NCBI RefSeq assembly: GCF_002104995.1
Contig: NW_024468254.1
Location: forward strand, 620,001 to 684,000
Source of the DNA: Linderina pennispora
Taxonomy: Eukaryota; Kickxellomycota; Kickxellomycetes; Kickxellales; Kickxellaceae
Direction: 5' to 3'
Length of the DNA: 64,000 nucleotides
Shown here one piece after another: positions 21,903 through 32,649 of the stretch; the stretch's first letter is position 1, and the number at the start of each line of letters is the position of its first letter. Under the pieces are notes generated by a model. It did no database searches. It was not told where the DNA came from and saw only the letters and a list, made by a program, of their open reading frames with translations. Made by a program: the position numbers and the translations under genes.

Positions 21903-22972
21903 TTTTCTATTTACTCTGTCGATGTCACGTCTACATAGGGTAGGCAGGATGGTTAGTCACATCGGCAATATGGGCTGCGGTCAAAGCGGCCTCCTGAGAC
22001 CCCTGTGCAGGCTGTCAGTAGCGGTAGTAGACGCATAGGAATGCAGTCTGCCACCCAGAGCAGCCAGCAAATTGGACAGGCGTGCCATTAGATTGAACAG
22101 ACACCTGGCCTAATTCGGCTAGCTGAAATCGCTCTCCCCATTTGACAGCCGCACCAAACTGATTCCTAGCGAAGCAAGCACGGTCTGCCAGTTTTGTTGA
22201 TTCTCTCTGAATTCGGTCCCGGATGGGGCAATGCGACCGCCTGCTAGTCCCCAGAATCGACCCGCAATGGAATGAAGGGCTCATCACGACGACTTACTCT
22301 TATAACTATATAGAAGAAGGGCACTAAGTATAAGTATTCTGGCGAGCAAAACAGAAAAGGCCAATTGAGCTGCAGTTGAAATTTCGCTCAGTGCATCCGC
22401 GACCCTAGCTGGCAAGTCTAAAATTTTTCATCACGCCTCCACGCCCTAAATGGCCAAGGAGCTTGTGATCACACGATCAGCAGATCTAAGATGTGAGCGG
22501 AGACATTGCTGCACATGTGACGTACCCAGCACAAGAAAGGCAGTGCGGTTTTATGTTCGAGCAAGATGGCACCGATATCTGCATGACCAACTTGGCTCTG
22601 AAGGGGGACATGCAAGTCACCGGTACCGCAAATAAGAGTATGCGATCTGAGAAGTGATATCACAATTAAGAATACTGAATTGCATATCCATATGCATAAC
22701 TCATACTGGCTGTTTACTCGCCAATGCACAGCATTTCAGCAGCAGTTTGACTGGCCAGTGAATAGCAGCACACATGGATCGATATATGTATACAAGTATA
22801 TGGATGGCACTATTGATTAGGACAAACGTTGGTTACCACGTGTGGGAAGTCGCCATATAGATTGGCCATGCTATAATGCAAATGCCAACTTCCTAGTTAC
22901 ATACCGTCAATCAAATTTGACTTTTTTGCTTTGGCAGGAATAGCTAGATCGAGATCAGCCATGTTTGTGTAC
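21903..22972. other. Intergenic region, 1.1 kb
   Basis: It is the eIF2-gamma promoter on the left and FunK1 upstream sequence on the right. Short frames (22015-22287, 22450-22635) have no domain. A CACGTG E-box lies near 22838. Confidence 0.5.
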
Positions 22973-22978
22973 TATAAA
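22973..22978 (+). promoter_or_regulatory. TATA box of the FunK1 kinase gene
   Basis: TATAAA about 115 bp before the ATG at 23094. Upstream in-frame start codons at 22965 or earlier would lie before the TATA box, so 23094 is preferred. Confidence 0.5.
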
Positions 22979-23093
22979 CTCGAGCACACAGGGATGGCGC
23001 ATTCTTTCCAAGGGCTCATGTCTGCCGCCTGCTTTTTGTTTCCTCTACGTGACTCATCCATTCGCATATTCGTTACCTGCTACAAACGTGAGT

Positions 23094-25049
23094 ATGCATA
23101 CTCTGCCCAGCGCCCAGGACTCTTCCAACCTACTCCCATCGCCGCTGTCCACCACTCCGGCACATACTACAGACTATCACACCGAAAACAACACAAGTGG
23201 TGAGGAGCCTGAGTTTACAGGCTGTTTCAGTGAGTATTCGAGCGAGCTTGTTGGCCACGGGGACTACTCATTTGACATGGAGGGCATAGCTAGCAAGTTC
23301 TGGCCAGACGGTACCCTTGAGCAAAGCATGGCTGCTTCAAAAGGAAAATTTGCCGACATTCTAAGCGACCTTCCGGTATTTCTCAGTGATGAGAGTGAGC
23401 TGTTCAGCAGTTCTGACGGCGTGCAGCTGAGATTTTCCAAGGTACTGCTGTCTATGTGCTTTGAGAGAGTCTGGAATCGCATGAGGGAGTCTGCAGCCAG
23501 CGCAATTTCAAAACGACTCGGTGCCGGCCTGTTGCCTGACCTTGTTGATTTCCAGACTGACGAGGCTGCTGGTGCTGACGGGAATACAAATTTGATGTTT
23601 TGCTCCAAGGAATCCTGCAGGTACGACTATTCTTCAGCGCTGATACTAGTTGAATGTGATCTGGGCAAATATTTGGGACTACTGCCGGATAGCGTACTTG
23701 AGCGGATCGGCAGGCGCGTCCTCAACGTGTGGCGTCTGCAGCCGACACGCCAGTTTGTTCCTGTCCTGTTCCTCAGTGTCTTGAATCTGAAACTACTGCT
23801 GTTTACTCGCGACAAATGGTACTGTGTCGAGCTTGGGGACATTGGATATTATACGCTGCAGCCCGATTGGAGTGACCTCAGTGATGTGGATCTAGTGCTT
23901 CAGCGGCTCTGGTTTCTGGCTTCCTCTCCGCCTTCAGAAATCGGGCACGTCTGCAACATTTCAACCAATGATTCTGGGCTGGCATTCACAAAGGCAACCA
24001 GCGTCTACAAACTGTCCGCTGTTCCAATATACACCCCAGACGCGTTTATCATTGAGGATCTCATCCAGAGTGCCGGGAGCCTACGTGGCCGCTTGTGCCA
24101 CGTCATCCGGGGCCAATATGGTGGAGATGCTGCTGTTATGAAGATTTCGTGGACGCCTGCTGGACAGTTTCCAGAAGGCGCCGCCTATGATATTCTCAGC
24201 CAACAGGGCGTGGGCCCGATTCCCGAGGTATATTGCGGCGGTGTCTTGGTCGAGGACCTGTGTGGCTACCGCATGGAGTTTCTTGTTGTCGAGGACTGTG
24301 GATGGTCGCTGTACGATTGCTTTGACAAAGCTCCGCAGCCTTCTGAAGAAGCAACAGTGGATACTATCATCGGCATAGCCCGCCAAGTGTCATCATGCCT
24401 GGCCAAAGCATATTCTGCAGGTGTATTGCATAGAGACATCTCCAGAGGGAACATCACGATAAAAGGGCAGAAGGCATACATCATCGACTGGGGGTGCTCT
24501 AGGCCGTTGGTCGATGCTGTCAACCAGGAAGCGCATGTAAATGCATGCAGGCAGTGGCTCTTCAATGCCAGCGAGGTATCACAAGTGGAGCGGCTCCACG
24601 ACCCCTTTGTCGGGACGGCTCGATATATGAGTATCCAGATACTCCTTGCCAGCAAGAAGCGTGGACTCCATGACGACATCGAGTCGCTATTCTACGTTGT
24701 GCTGGATATCCTGATGAAGCTGCAGATAGAAAGGCAAGGCTATGAGCTGGCTGTGGACCCCTTGGAAGTTTTGGATGATGATGAAATGGCACTTCATCGA
24801 ACCGCAGCGCTAGAGTACAAGGACGAATATCTGTCTTGGTTCGGGATAGGCGATTGCCCCACCAATCTAAAGTGCGTGCTCAACGCCATGTACGACTATT
24901 TGTTCGTCGTTGACGGAACGAACATCACAAACGACATGTATAATGGCCGCGTTTCTCGCGAAAGTCACGATCTTGTAGCTGCTGCGCAGTTCATGGATGC
25001 CGACGCAGTCAAGGCCCTCAAAAGAGCATGCATGCCTGCGTCAAATTAA
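23094..25049 (+). CDS. FunK1-family protein kinase
   Basis: FunK1 is a fungus-specific kinase family, expanded in many lineages, of unknown physiological role. The predicted protein has 651 residues. The N-terminal half (about 40-300) is the family's divergent region. The kinase part contains a VMKISW lysine strand, a VVEDCGWSLYD hinge, the catalytic loop LHRDISRGNITI (near 24427-24462), IDWGCSRP in place of DFG (near 24484), and GTARYMSIQIL (the APE-equivalent, near 24613). It ends with DDIESLFYVVLDIL, a characteristic FunK1 helix with the Asp-Asp-x-Glu-Ser pattern. All catalytic residues are in place, so an active kinase is likely. The start was chosen after the TATA box at 22973. The ORF is intronless. 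Confidence 0.85.
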   Translation: MHTLPSAQDSSNLLPSPLSTTPAHTTDYHTENNTSGEEPEFTGCFSEYSSELVGHGDYSFDMEGIASKFWPDGTLEQSMAASKGKFADILSDLPVFLSDESELFSSSDGVQLRFSKVLLSMCFERVWNRMRESAASAISKRLGAGLLPDLVDFQTDEAAGADGNTNLMFCSKESCRYDYSSALILVECDLGKYLGLLPDSVLERIGRRVLNVWRLQPTRQFVPVLFLSVLNLKLLLFTRDKWYCVELGDIGYYTLQPDWSDLSDVDLVLQRLWFLASSPPSEIGHVCNISTNDSGLAFTKATSVYKLSAVPIYTPDAFIIEDLIQSAGSLRGRLCHVIRGQYGGDAAVMKISWTPAGQFPEGAAYDILSQQGVGPIPEVYCGGVLVEDLCGYRMEFLVVEDCGWSLYDCFDKAPQPSEEATVDTIIGIARQVSSCLAKAYSAGVLHRDISRGNITIKGQKAYIIDWGCSRPLVDAVNQEAHVNACRQWLFNASEVSQVERLHDPFVGTARYMSIQILLASKKRGLHDDIESLFYVVLDILMKLQIERQGYELAVDPLEVLDDDEMALHRTAALEYKDEYLSWFGIGDCPTNLKCVLNAMYDYLFVVDGTNITNDMYNGRVSRESHDLVAAAQFMDADAVKALKRACMPASN

Positions 25050-25286
25050 AAGACTCCGTTCAGAGTTCGGCTGCGGAATGAACGATTCGCAGGGGTCGTG
25101 CCATGGGTGCTGATGCTTCAAAGTGTGACCCTGGCTATGTTCTGGGGCTCGCTCACATGTGTGTTTCTGCATAATACCATTTCAATATCTGGATCGCACA
25201 TGCCACGCACTGCGGGTCTAGTCAATACAAGATAATTCAAATTTAGGTGTCACCAAGAGCTGAGTGATGCTACATATTAAAGCCGT

Positions 25287-28018
25287 TTACTTCTGCTCCC
25301 AGTACTGCTTGCCAGCACCTGGGTGGCCCTGCTGCTGCTGGGGCTGCTGCTGGGGCTGCTGTGCCTGCTGGGGCTGCTGGTACATGTGCGGCTGCTGGTA
25401 CTGCTGGGTCTGAGCATACGGGTAGTACGCCTGCTGGTGGTGGCCATAGCCCTGCTGCGCATATGCGTTGTTGAGCTGGGCAGGGTAGCCAGCAGTCTGC
25501 TGGGGGTTGTTGTAGTACGTAGTACCGCCAATCTCGGCAGCGGCGGTTCCCGCTGGCTGTGCAGTCTTGGCACCTGCGTCCTTGGCACCAGCGGAGCCCT
25601 TCGTCGACGAGAAGATGCCTGGAATTCCGCCACCCAGACCAAATTGCTGCTGTTGCTGCTGCATGCTGTTCGCCAGGCTGGCCGGATCCTGCTCGTAGCC
25701 GGCGAATCCGCCCACGTTCGCGCCGTAGTGGCTGTACGGGTGGCCCGCCTTCTGGGCGTTGAGGTTGCTGTAGGCCGCGTTGCCCTGGGCACCAGCACCG
25801 GCAGGCTTCTGCGATTGCTGCTGGGTCTGGCCAGCGTTCTGCTGGCCCTGCGACGACGGCTGGTGCTGCTGAGCGGGCTGCTGGGCACCAGCGGCACCGG
25901 GGTACATGGGGAACATACCCTGCTTCATGAACGGCTGGCCATAGGCGGCAGCCAGCGCGGGGTTGTTACCAAAGGCGGCCGGGTTCGGGAACTGGCCTCC
26001 GGGCTGCATCATGCTGTAGTAGTACGGGCTGTAGTACGGCATGGCGGCCGGGTTCATGCCAAACGGCTGCGGCATCTGCTGGGGGAACAGGCCAGCCTGC
26101 GACAGGTTGTTGGCCGCGCCAGAGGCAGCAGCAGTGGTTGCCGGCTGCGATCCAGCAGCGGTGGCAGTGGCAGCGGCAGCAGCGCTGTCGTCCTTGTTCA
26201 TGCCAGCAAACTGGCCGTAGCCGTAGCTGTCATAGAAGCCCATCATCGAGCGCTGAGCATCGACTCCACCGTAGAGCGCGGCTCCGTAGTCGTTGGGAAG
26301 AGGCATCTGGCTGACAGCGGCACCACTGTGCGGCTGAGCCTGCTGCTGTTGCTGCTGCTGTTGCTGCTGGAGGTATGTGGTCAGAGGGCCCTGGTGGGCG
26401 GTGGCCGATGCCTCGGGAATAGCAGCAGCCGCAGGGGCAGCGGCAGCAGCAGCGGGCGCGGCAGGGGCAGCGGCAGCAGGAGCAGCGGTGACGACAGCGG
26501 GCTCCTTAGCCTCAGGCTGGGCAGCAGGGGTTTCGGTGGCAGCGGGCTTTGTGTCTGCGACCTCGACACCACCAATGTTGAAGCTGCCAAACTGCATACC
26601 GATCCGCTCGATGGTTGCAGCGCCGGTGGGCATGACGACGGCAGCATCCTGGTTGAGTCGCCGCGAATTGGATGTGGGCCGCTTGGGCAGAGATACTGGG
26701 GTGGTCACTTCCTCCTGCGCCTGCTGTGTCTCGGGTTTCGTCTCCTGGGCAGGCTCGGGCTGCGATTCGGATGTGGGATTTTCTGTTGTCTCAGTCTCCT
26801 CAGTCTCCTCGGTCTCCTCCTCTGTGGCCTTGGGGACCTCTGGCTCCGTTGTCTCTACAGGAGTCTCCTCTGCTGCGGGTTCCAGCTCCTTTGTCTCCTC
26901 TGCTGTGGGTTCGGGCTCAGCAGCAGCGGGCTCCTCCTCCTCCTCTGGTTTGGCGTTCTCTGAGGTTGTCTCTGACTTTTGGGGAGCTGACTCAACAGCC
27001 TTCTCCTTTGGAGCGGCAGGAGCCGCAGCGGGCTCTGCTTGCTTAGCTCCCCTACAGTGGTACAAAAGGTAAACATAAAATTCAGCGGCAATTATTCTCC
27101 ACCCCCCGAAACAGCAATGCGCCACACATGCAAGGACCTGAGGCAACCAAATAGGCGTGTTCTGGTACCGCTGAGGGCTGTTTGCACGCGAGCCCCACGT
27201 GCGATCGCAAGTGCCTCAGGTATAGTAAACCTGAATTAGCTGCCAGCGTTGTCTGGCGATAAAACTTACTTTTTCGCAATGCTGGCCCAGGACATGGGTG
27301 CAGGCTTCGAGGAAACGGGTGCAGGGGCAGGGGCAGCAGCAGGCTTGGTGGCCGGCATCGACGGCTTGGCAGGCGTACCAGAGACGTCCCACCCGCTGCT
27401 CGAATCCTTGTGCTCCGAAGACGACGGCTCCATGTTCCATCCAGCGGCACTGTTGCTCTCTCCAGACGACTGCGGCTTGCTATCCGGCTGCGCAGGCTTC
27501 GGACGAGTGGATCCAGCCGCGTTCGAGTAGCTGCCACGGCTGCCACGAGCGGCACCGCCACGGACGCCTCCGCGGAACGACGCAGGGCGAGGCACGTAGC
27601 TCTTCTCGTAGGGCCGGGTGTTTTCCTCGTGCTGCTGCTTGTATGCCTGGCGCTTATCCTTGCGCGACTTGACCTCTCCCCACTGCGGAGCAAAGCCTAG
27701 TGTTGGGCGACGACGAGGTTAGTGACCAGCCTGCAAAATGGGCAAAGATGGAAAATGAAATTCTGGCTGCTTACCTTCAGCAATGTGTGCAATAGTGATC
27801 TCGAGGTTTCCGTCGGCTTCCTGAAGGGCGTAAATCAGGTCGGCATCTGACCAGTCTGGGAACATTTCGCGAAGCGTCTTGAGGCTGCTCGAGTACTTGC
27901 TGCGAAGGGCCTTGAACTCGCTCGACTCGTCTGCCGAAGAGCGGGCGTTGCCGCTGCGCGGGAATTTGCCGCGAGAGCTAAAGGATGACTGATGTGTGTT
28001 TGAATGGGCCGCGCTCAT
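25287..28018 (-). CDS. DEF1: Def1-like RNA polymerase II degradation factor with CUE domain
   Basis: Def1 promotes ubiquitin-dependent removal of stalled RNA polymerase II. Three exons: 28018-27775, 27696-27270 and 27051-25287, with introns of 78 nt (27774-27697) and 217 nt (27269-27052). All junctions have GTAAGY donors and TAG acceptors, and the phases fit. The 811-residue protein has a CUE ubiquitin-binding domain at about 45-82 (LKTLREMFPDWSDADLIYALQEADGN). A basic, Gly/Arg-containing segment follows, then a long acidic Glu/Pro/Thr region. The C-terminal half is Gln/Ala/Pro/Tyr-rich with poly-Gln (near 26340-26375), as in yeast Def1. The last exon by itself reads as a 619-codon frame, but its first codons belong to the intron. 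Confidence 0.88.
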
Positions 28019-28760
28019 TGTTTGCTCTTTTTAGTTCTTGAGGCAGAGATATATAGATAATAGTGCTTGAGAAGGCTGTGGATGCTGGGCTTGCTTGAAG
28101 TCGAGAGGAGGTTTTACAGAGAGTTTTGGTTCAGCTTGTCGCGTAATTCGATACAAAAGAAAGCAGTCGGGGGAGGCAGATTCAGAAAAACAAGCTTTCG
28201 TCTGCTACCGTTACTACTCCAAGTCCTTGAAATGTGAGGGGTATAAAATTTTTTTCCAACGCTAAGGAGAGAAAAATGAAATGTGGTTTCAGAAGAGAAA
28301 AAAGTTAAATTCGAAGAGAAGACGAGGACGCTGCTTTCGTCGGCCAACACCAGCTATCACCGTCAGAAAACGCGTTCTTGAGGAACAGGATGTGCTTGCG
28401 TGGACGGCCGAATCCAGTGCTCCATTGTTCGGCGCAGGTTGATTGGCTCATCTCGATGACTCGGTCACTCAATGTCTGTCGAAGCCGGACCCAGTTCCCG
28501 ACCTTCTGTCGACAGCCTGCATCGCTTCGCAGCCATGGCGGATTGCGATCGGCGGGCATTCTCCGACGCACCTGCATTGGCGCAGATGACGAAATGCTGC
28601 GTCGCACCTGGCGCGTATCCTCCGCGCTGGCATTCCCGTGTTCCCCATATCCGCGTCGTCCAGATGCGTCGGGGGGAAATGGTCCATTGCGCTTGCGGAT
28701 CAGCTATACCGCCTTCCAAAAAGCACTGCCCTGATAGCACTCCTCTTAGCACACATACAC
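28019..28760. other. Divergent promoter region DEF1/PTRHD1
   Basis: Overlapping frames of 70-120 codons exist on both strands, none with convincing homology. ACGCGT occurs at 28370-28375. Confidence 0.4.
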
Positions 28761-29307
28761 ATGGCCGAAGCACGCACAATGTTTGTCGTAATCCGAAAGG
28801 ACCTCATCAAGGTACAGCCCACACCATACGCTGGTCACTATGACGTGCGGAACATCAATTAACCAGTCGTACATGCCTTAGGTTCTGAATTGGCCACTCG
28901 GAAGGTAACATCGGAAGAAATGAGTTAGGCGGCAATGTAACCCGGATAAACATGCCTCCTAGCTCGGGAGCAGATCGAACTATGCTCAGTCATAATCTAA
29001 CCCACGAGTTGCTCGATGTAGTGTGGTGAGCCAGGGATGCCACGCCGCCACGGCGGTAATGTGGAAGTATCGCGAGGACGAGCGGGTCAGGGACTACGCC
29101 ACCAGCCTCGACTCGATGCACAAGGTAACGCTGGAGACCAAGAACGAAAACTCGCTGCTCAAGATGGCAGACAATCTCAAGCAGCAGGGCATTCCCTACT
29201 ATCTGTGGACGGAGCAGCCCGAGAACATCCCGACCTGTCTGGCCACGGTTCCTGTGATGAGATCAGATCTAGGCGATGCGCTGAAAAAGTGCCAGCTCAT
29301 GCGCTGA
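28761..29307 (+). CDS. Peptidyl-tRNA hydrolase-like protein (PTRHD1 type, Pth2 fold)
   Basis: Three exons, 28761-28811, a 23-nt micro-exon at 28882-28904, and 29022-29307, give 119 residues. Introns are 70 and 117 nt; the second has a CTAACCC branch site near 28997. The micro-exon supplies the VLNWPLG segment, which lines up with the SWPAGALVAQACHAA region of animal PTRHD1. Without it, exons 1 and 3 are out of phase. Exon 3 carries SQGCHAATAVMW, the DSMHKVTLE strand, and the LWTEQPENIPTCLA block typical of PTRHD1. The Pth2 fold hydrolyses peptidyl-tRNA, but the PTRHD1 branch is poorly characterised, so the enzyme activity is inferred. The family length matches. Confidence 0.85.
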
Positions 29308-29663
29308 CACCGGGCGTATGCATAAGCAGGCCCGAGGGGGACCAGCAGCAGGCGTCTGAAATGCGCAAGGGGAGGAGCAGGGGGAGAAATTTTTGTGAGG
29401 ATATCCTGGTGGTCTTTGGCTCCAGCATCAAAACTGGCCTTATCTAGATTTTCTAAGCCCACGCTCACTCTGCGCTTCTTTTTTTCTCAACAGAGCAGCA
29501 CTGCAAATTTTTCGCATTTTTCATTCTACAGCATTCTTCACTTTCGTGACGGCAGTAGTGGAAGGGGAATTCGACACCCTGAACTATTGTAAAAGCTAGC
29601 TGGCGTATAGACCCAAGTATTTGGCCCTTTCCCTTACTTGCCCTTATCCCTTGGCCTTTGCTT
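29308..29663. other. Intergenic, T-rich
   Basis: PTRHD1 3' flank and promoter of the PPR gene. Nothing coding is seen. Confidence 0.5.
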
Positions 29664-31517
29664 ATGCAATTCAAGGCGCGGTGCGCGGGCAGGCTCTGCC
29701 GACACTTCCACGGCAGCATGCGGCGTGGCCTCAACGCGCGACGACCACCAGCCAGCACATGGAACAACAGGCAGCACACGCTCGACCCGGCGCCGCCAAA
29801 AGAGTGCACTGGCTTTGATCTGCGTGACTACCGCAAAGAGGACGATCTGGCGCTGACCGGTCAGTGCTGGGGACCGGGAATCACCGGTCCGTCAGAGAAC
29901 ACACAGCGGTACTACATGTACAAGGCACTGCGGCGCACTGACGCCAACGAGGTGTGGAAGGGATTCAACGGGATTCTTTCGCAGGCAGAATGGCACAAGG
30001 TTACCGAGTACGATGTGATCCGGATAATGCAGATAATGAACCAGCAGTACCACTTTGAGCGCGACCCGGTGATACTCCGGCGGCTGAAGACGGTCGTGCG
30101 TGTGTGCGAGGAGAAGGGTATGAGATTTACGACCACGTGGGCGTTCAACGAGCTAATCCGGATCCACCTGGCGGAGGGCAGACGCGACCTGGCAGACAAG
30201 ATCAAACGGAACATGGACTCGAACATGTATGGCCCAAAGGTAGCAGCAAATGTGCACACGTATGCAGCGCTGTTTAGCGACCCGTTTGCCAGCTCGTTGT
30301 CAGATCTGAGCAGGCTGACCAAGTACTACGACGAGATGCTGGGACGCAACATCGAGCCCAGTATGCAGATCCAAAAGTGTCTGATCAGAGCCGCCCGGCG
30401 TGCCGGAGAATTCAACCTCCTCAGCGCCCTGCTCTCATCGACGTCGATGGACTCAATACCATATACGGAGGGCATCAAAGCAGCGCGGTTCGCGGCAGCA
30501 CGCGCCCACGGGCATATTGCGCTCCGCAAACTCAGCAATGTCCTGGCTGATCTGCGCAAACTCCTAGTCTACCAGATTCCCAAAGACACACGCACCTTCT
30601 CCGAGGCCAGCGAATATGAGGACAACGTGAAAATCCCCCTGGCGCTGAGCGATACGCGGCAGGCGTTCTTCCTATACCTGCGGTCGCTCTACGAGTCGCT
30701 GATCCGCATGCATCTGATCCGCGGCAAGGGGCAGTTCGCCAAGGAGCTGCTGGACGAGCTGCGCAGCAACTGCTACCTGCCGCCCACGCAGCAGGCGTAC
30801 ACGTGGTTCGTCAGGTTCTACGCCAAGCGCAAAAACATCGACCAGCTCTGGGAGATCCACCGCATGATGCTCCAGGATGGTGTGCCGTTCAGCGAACACA
30901 TCTACACAAAACTCATCACCGCCTGCATGTTCACGCCCAAGAAGCGCCTCCTCAACACTCTGGCGCAGCGCGTCATCGCTAAAAACAAGCAGGCAGTGCC
31001 GAAACCCATGGACTCCACGCCATTTACAGAGGCAGATCTGCACGACCAGGACATGGCTGAGCGGGTGCAGCTTAGCGAAGCAAACACGGGCCTGCCAGGG
31101 ATTCCCGATGACGTCAAAACCGTCAAGGATCTCAACGTGGTGGTGTTCCGGCCACGTGACTGCATCCGGTTCTACGCCGAGCAGCTGCGCGAGCACAACG
31201 TGCGTACCGACGATATCCGCAACAAGGCATTTTGCCCGAACATCCAGACCACCAACGCCGTGATGCGTGCGTACCGCATGCTGGACAAGCCCAAGCTGGC
31301 ACTGCGCGAGTTCAACCGCTACTGCTACCACCAGAAGCGCATGTACCCGGCTGGGTGCCCGCCCGAAGTCGACATGCACCGCCGCACAACAAACTTCCTG
31401 TTCCGCATGGCCATTGATCTGACCAACGAGCTGGATCGCGCCCGCGACCACCAGGCCGTGGTTACCACCATGCTCGAATGGGGGCTGAACACTAAGGCGA
31501 TCGAGAACACCAAATAG
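29664..31517 (+). CDS. Mitochondrial pentatricopeptide-repeat-type protein
   Basis: The 617-residue protein begins with an Arg-rich, acid-poor presequence (MQFKARCAGRLCRHFHGSMRRGLNARR), indicating mitochondrial import. The body is all-helical and contains PPR-like pairs, for example FTTTWAFNELIRIHLAEGRRDLADKI, PTQQAYTWFVRFYAKRKNIDQLWEIHRMMLQDGVPFSEHIYTKLI and IQTTNAVMRAYRMLDKPKLALREFNRY. Such proteins bind organellar transcripts and act in processing, stability or translation. I cannot assign it to a specific yeast PPR factor. It is intronless. The ATG at 29664 is the first in frame. It is convergent with the transposon relic and RPO41. Confidence 0.75.
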   Translation: MQFKARCAGRLCRHFHGSMRRGLNARRPPASTWNNRQHTLDPAPPKECTGFDLRDYRKEDDLALTGQCWGPGITGPSENTQRYYMYKALRRTDANEVWKGFNGILSQAEWHKVTEYDVIRIMQIMNQQYHFERDPVILRRLKTVVRVCEEKGMRFTTTWAFNELIRIHLAEGRRDLADKIKRNMDSNMYGPKVAANVHTYAALFSDPFASSLSDLSRLTKYYDEMLGRNIEPSMQIQKCLIRAARRAGEFNLLSALLSSTSMDSIPYTEGIKAARFAAARAHGHIALRKLSNVLADLRKLLVYQIPKDTRTFSEASEYEDNVKIPLALSDTRQAFFLYLRSLYESLIRMHLIRGKGQFAKELLDELRSNCYLPPTQQAYTWFVRFYAKRKNIDQLWEIHRMMLQDGVPFSEHIYTKLITACMFTPKKRLLNTLAQRVIAKNKQAVPKPMDSTPFTEADLHDQDMAERVQLSEANTGLPGIPDDVKTVKDLNVVVFRPRDCIRFYAEQLREHNVRTDDIRNKAFCPNIQTTNAVMRAYRMLDKPKLALREFNRYCYHQKRMYPAGCPPEVDMHRRTTNFLFRMAIDLTNELDRARDHQAVVTTMLEWGLNTKAIENTK

Positions 31518-32028
31518 ACGTCTTTCTGGTTGAAATTGTACATTTTGTTTGACACTAGAGCCAGTTCGGCTGTGTGCTGCAGAGGAGTCAAAAGAGCCAC
31601 GCAACACCGGCTGGGTAAGAGCAGAAGATACCTGGCCAATGTTATTCTTGGAGAGAAGAAAGGAACGCCGTGACCCCTTTTGTACCGTTCTACACTCTCA
31701 GACACCGAAACACAGCACACACAGAAGTCAAGGCTACGATATGTTTCCTCTCATCTCCTGTGAAGATGTTGCCAGAGAGCTAGGAGTACTGATTTGCATT
31801 TTGCTTCCACACGCTCCATTTTAGCTCATTTACAACAAATCGACACATGAAATGTACCGTTTGAAAGCTGCACAAGCATCCAGCATGGTTTCCACATTCC
31901 ATGCATAATGCGTGTCTGGGCGCATAGATAGTGGTGTTTTACATCTGCATATGCATTGCCACACATTAAACAATGAGATATAAAAGTCTTATTCGACTTT
32001 GGTGATGGTGAAGAATGCCAGAAGCTAG
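31518..32028. other. Intergenic
   Basis: 3' flank of the PPR gene up to the transposase relic. No gene or terminal inverted repeat was identified. Confidence 0.4.
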
Positions 32029-32049
32029 TTGCGTCCAGCACATCTCGAA

Positions 32050-32590
32050 TCGGTTGCTCTACGTAGCCACCCAACATATGCCTCTTTTTTACTTGCCATC
32101 AACACGAAAGCAATTAGAAAAGATACCAAACACAATGTTATTCAGCGCCTTACGACAGGTGAAAGCTACAGAAAGATTGCGAAAGGGCTAGGGATTAGCC
32201 ATATGACAGTGAAGCGTATAGCAAGTCGTACCTTTCCAGACAGGGAACCTCCAAAAGACGGCCAGCCACACAAACTTTCGGAGCGCGCCAAAAATTCCCT
32301 TGTTCATAAAGTAACTAAAAAGGGGCTAGAGACAGCCGTTGCAGTTAAAAAAGAACTCGAAGAACTGCGGATATCGGCACACGGATCCACAGTTCAACGG
32401 GCATTACTTGAAAGGGGATTTCATGTAGTGGAACAGTCTATGAGGCATGCGATACCGCAAAACAATATCAAGATGCACCCCGAATAGGCAAAACCAGCAT
32501 GAGCATTGGCACCGTTCATCCGCTGGTTAACACTTATATTGAAAGAGCATGGCCAGCATTGGGATCGGGCCGACCAGCATGCGGCCAATG
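32050..32590 (+). pseudogene. Decayed Tc1/mariner-type transposase fragment
   Basis: A frame around 32080-32487 encodes the N-terminal paired-like helix-turn-helix region of Tc1-type transposases: VIQRLTTGESYRKIAKGLGISHMTVKRI, then a basic linker (GQPHKLSERAKN) and the second helix-turn-helix block ending in STVQRALLERGF. It stops at 32487. A short piece in another frame (near 32530-32575, KEHGQHWDRAD) resembles the stretch just before the first catalytic Asp. The DDE catalytic domain is missing and RPO41 begins 60 bp further on. No ATG is obvious at the left end. It is a degenerate, non-autonomous relic. Confidence 0.75.
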
Positions 32591-32649
32591 GTAAGATCGG
32601 CTGCTGCATGGTTTATAGCCCCACCCTTGCGACTGTAAGTAGCAGATGT

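Noticed and set aside
25323-26963. 546-codon plus-strand frame
   Set aside because: Antisense to the low-complexity DEF1 exon; monotonous Leu/Gly/Ser/Arg composition.
28300-28687. Minus-strand frame with a CX9C pair (CDAAFRHLRQC) followed by a GTGCGT donor
   Set aside because: No acceptor with a branch site gives a sensible second Cys pair; overlapping plus-strand frames are equally long. Could be a small twin-CX9C gene, but support is too weak.
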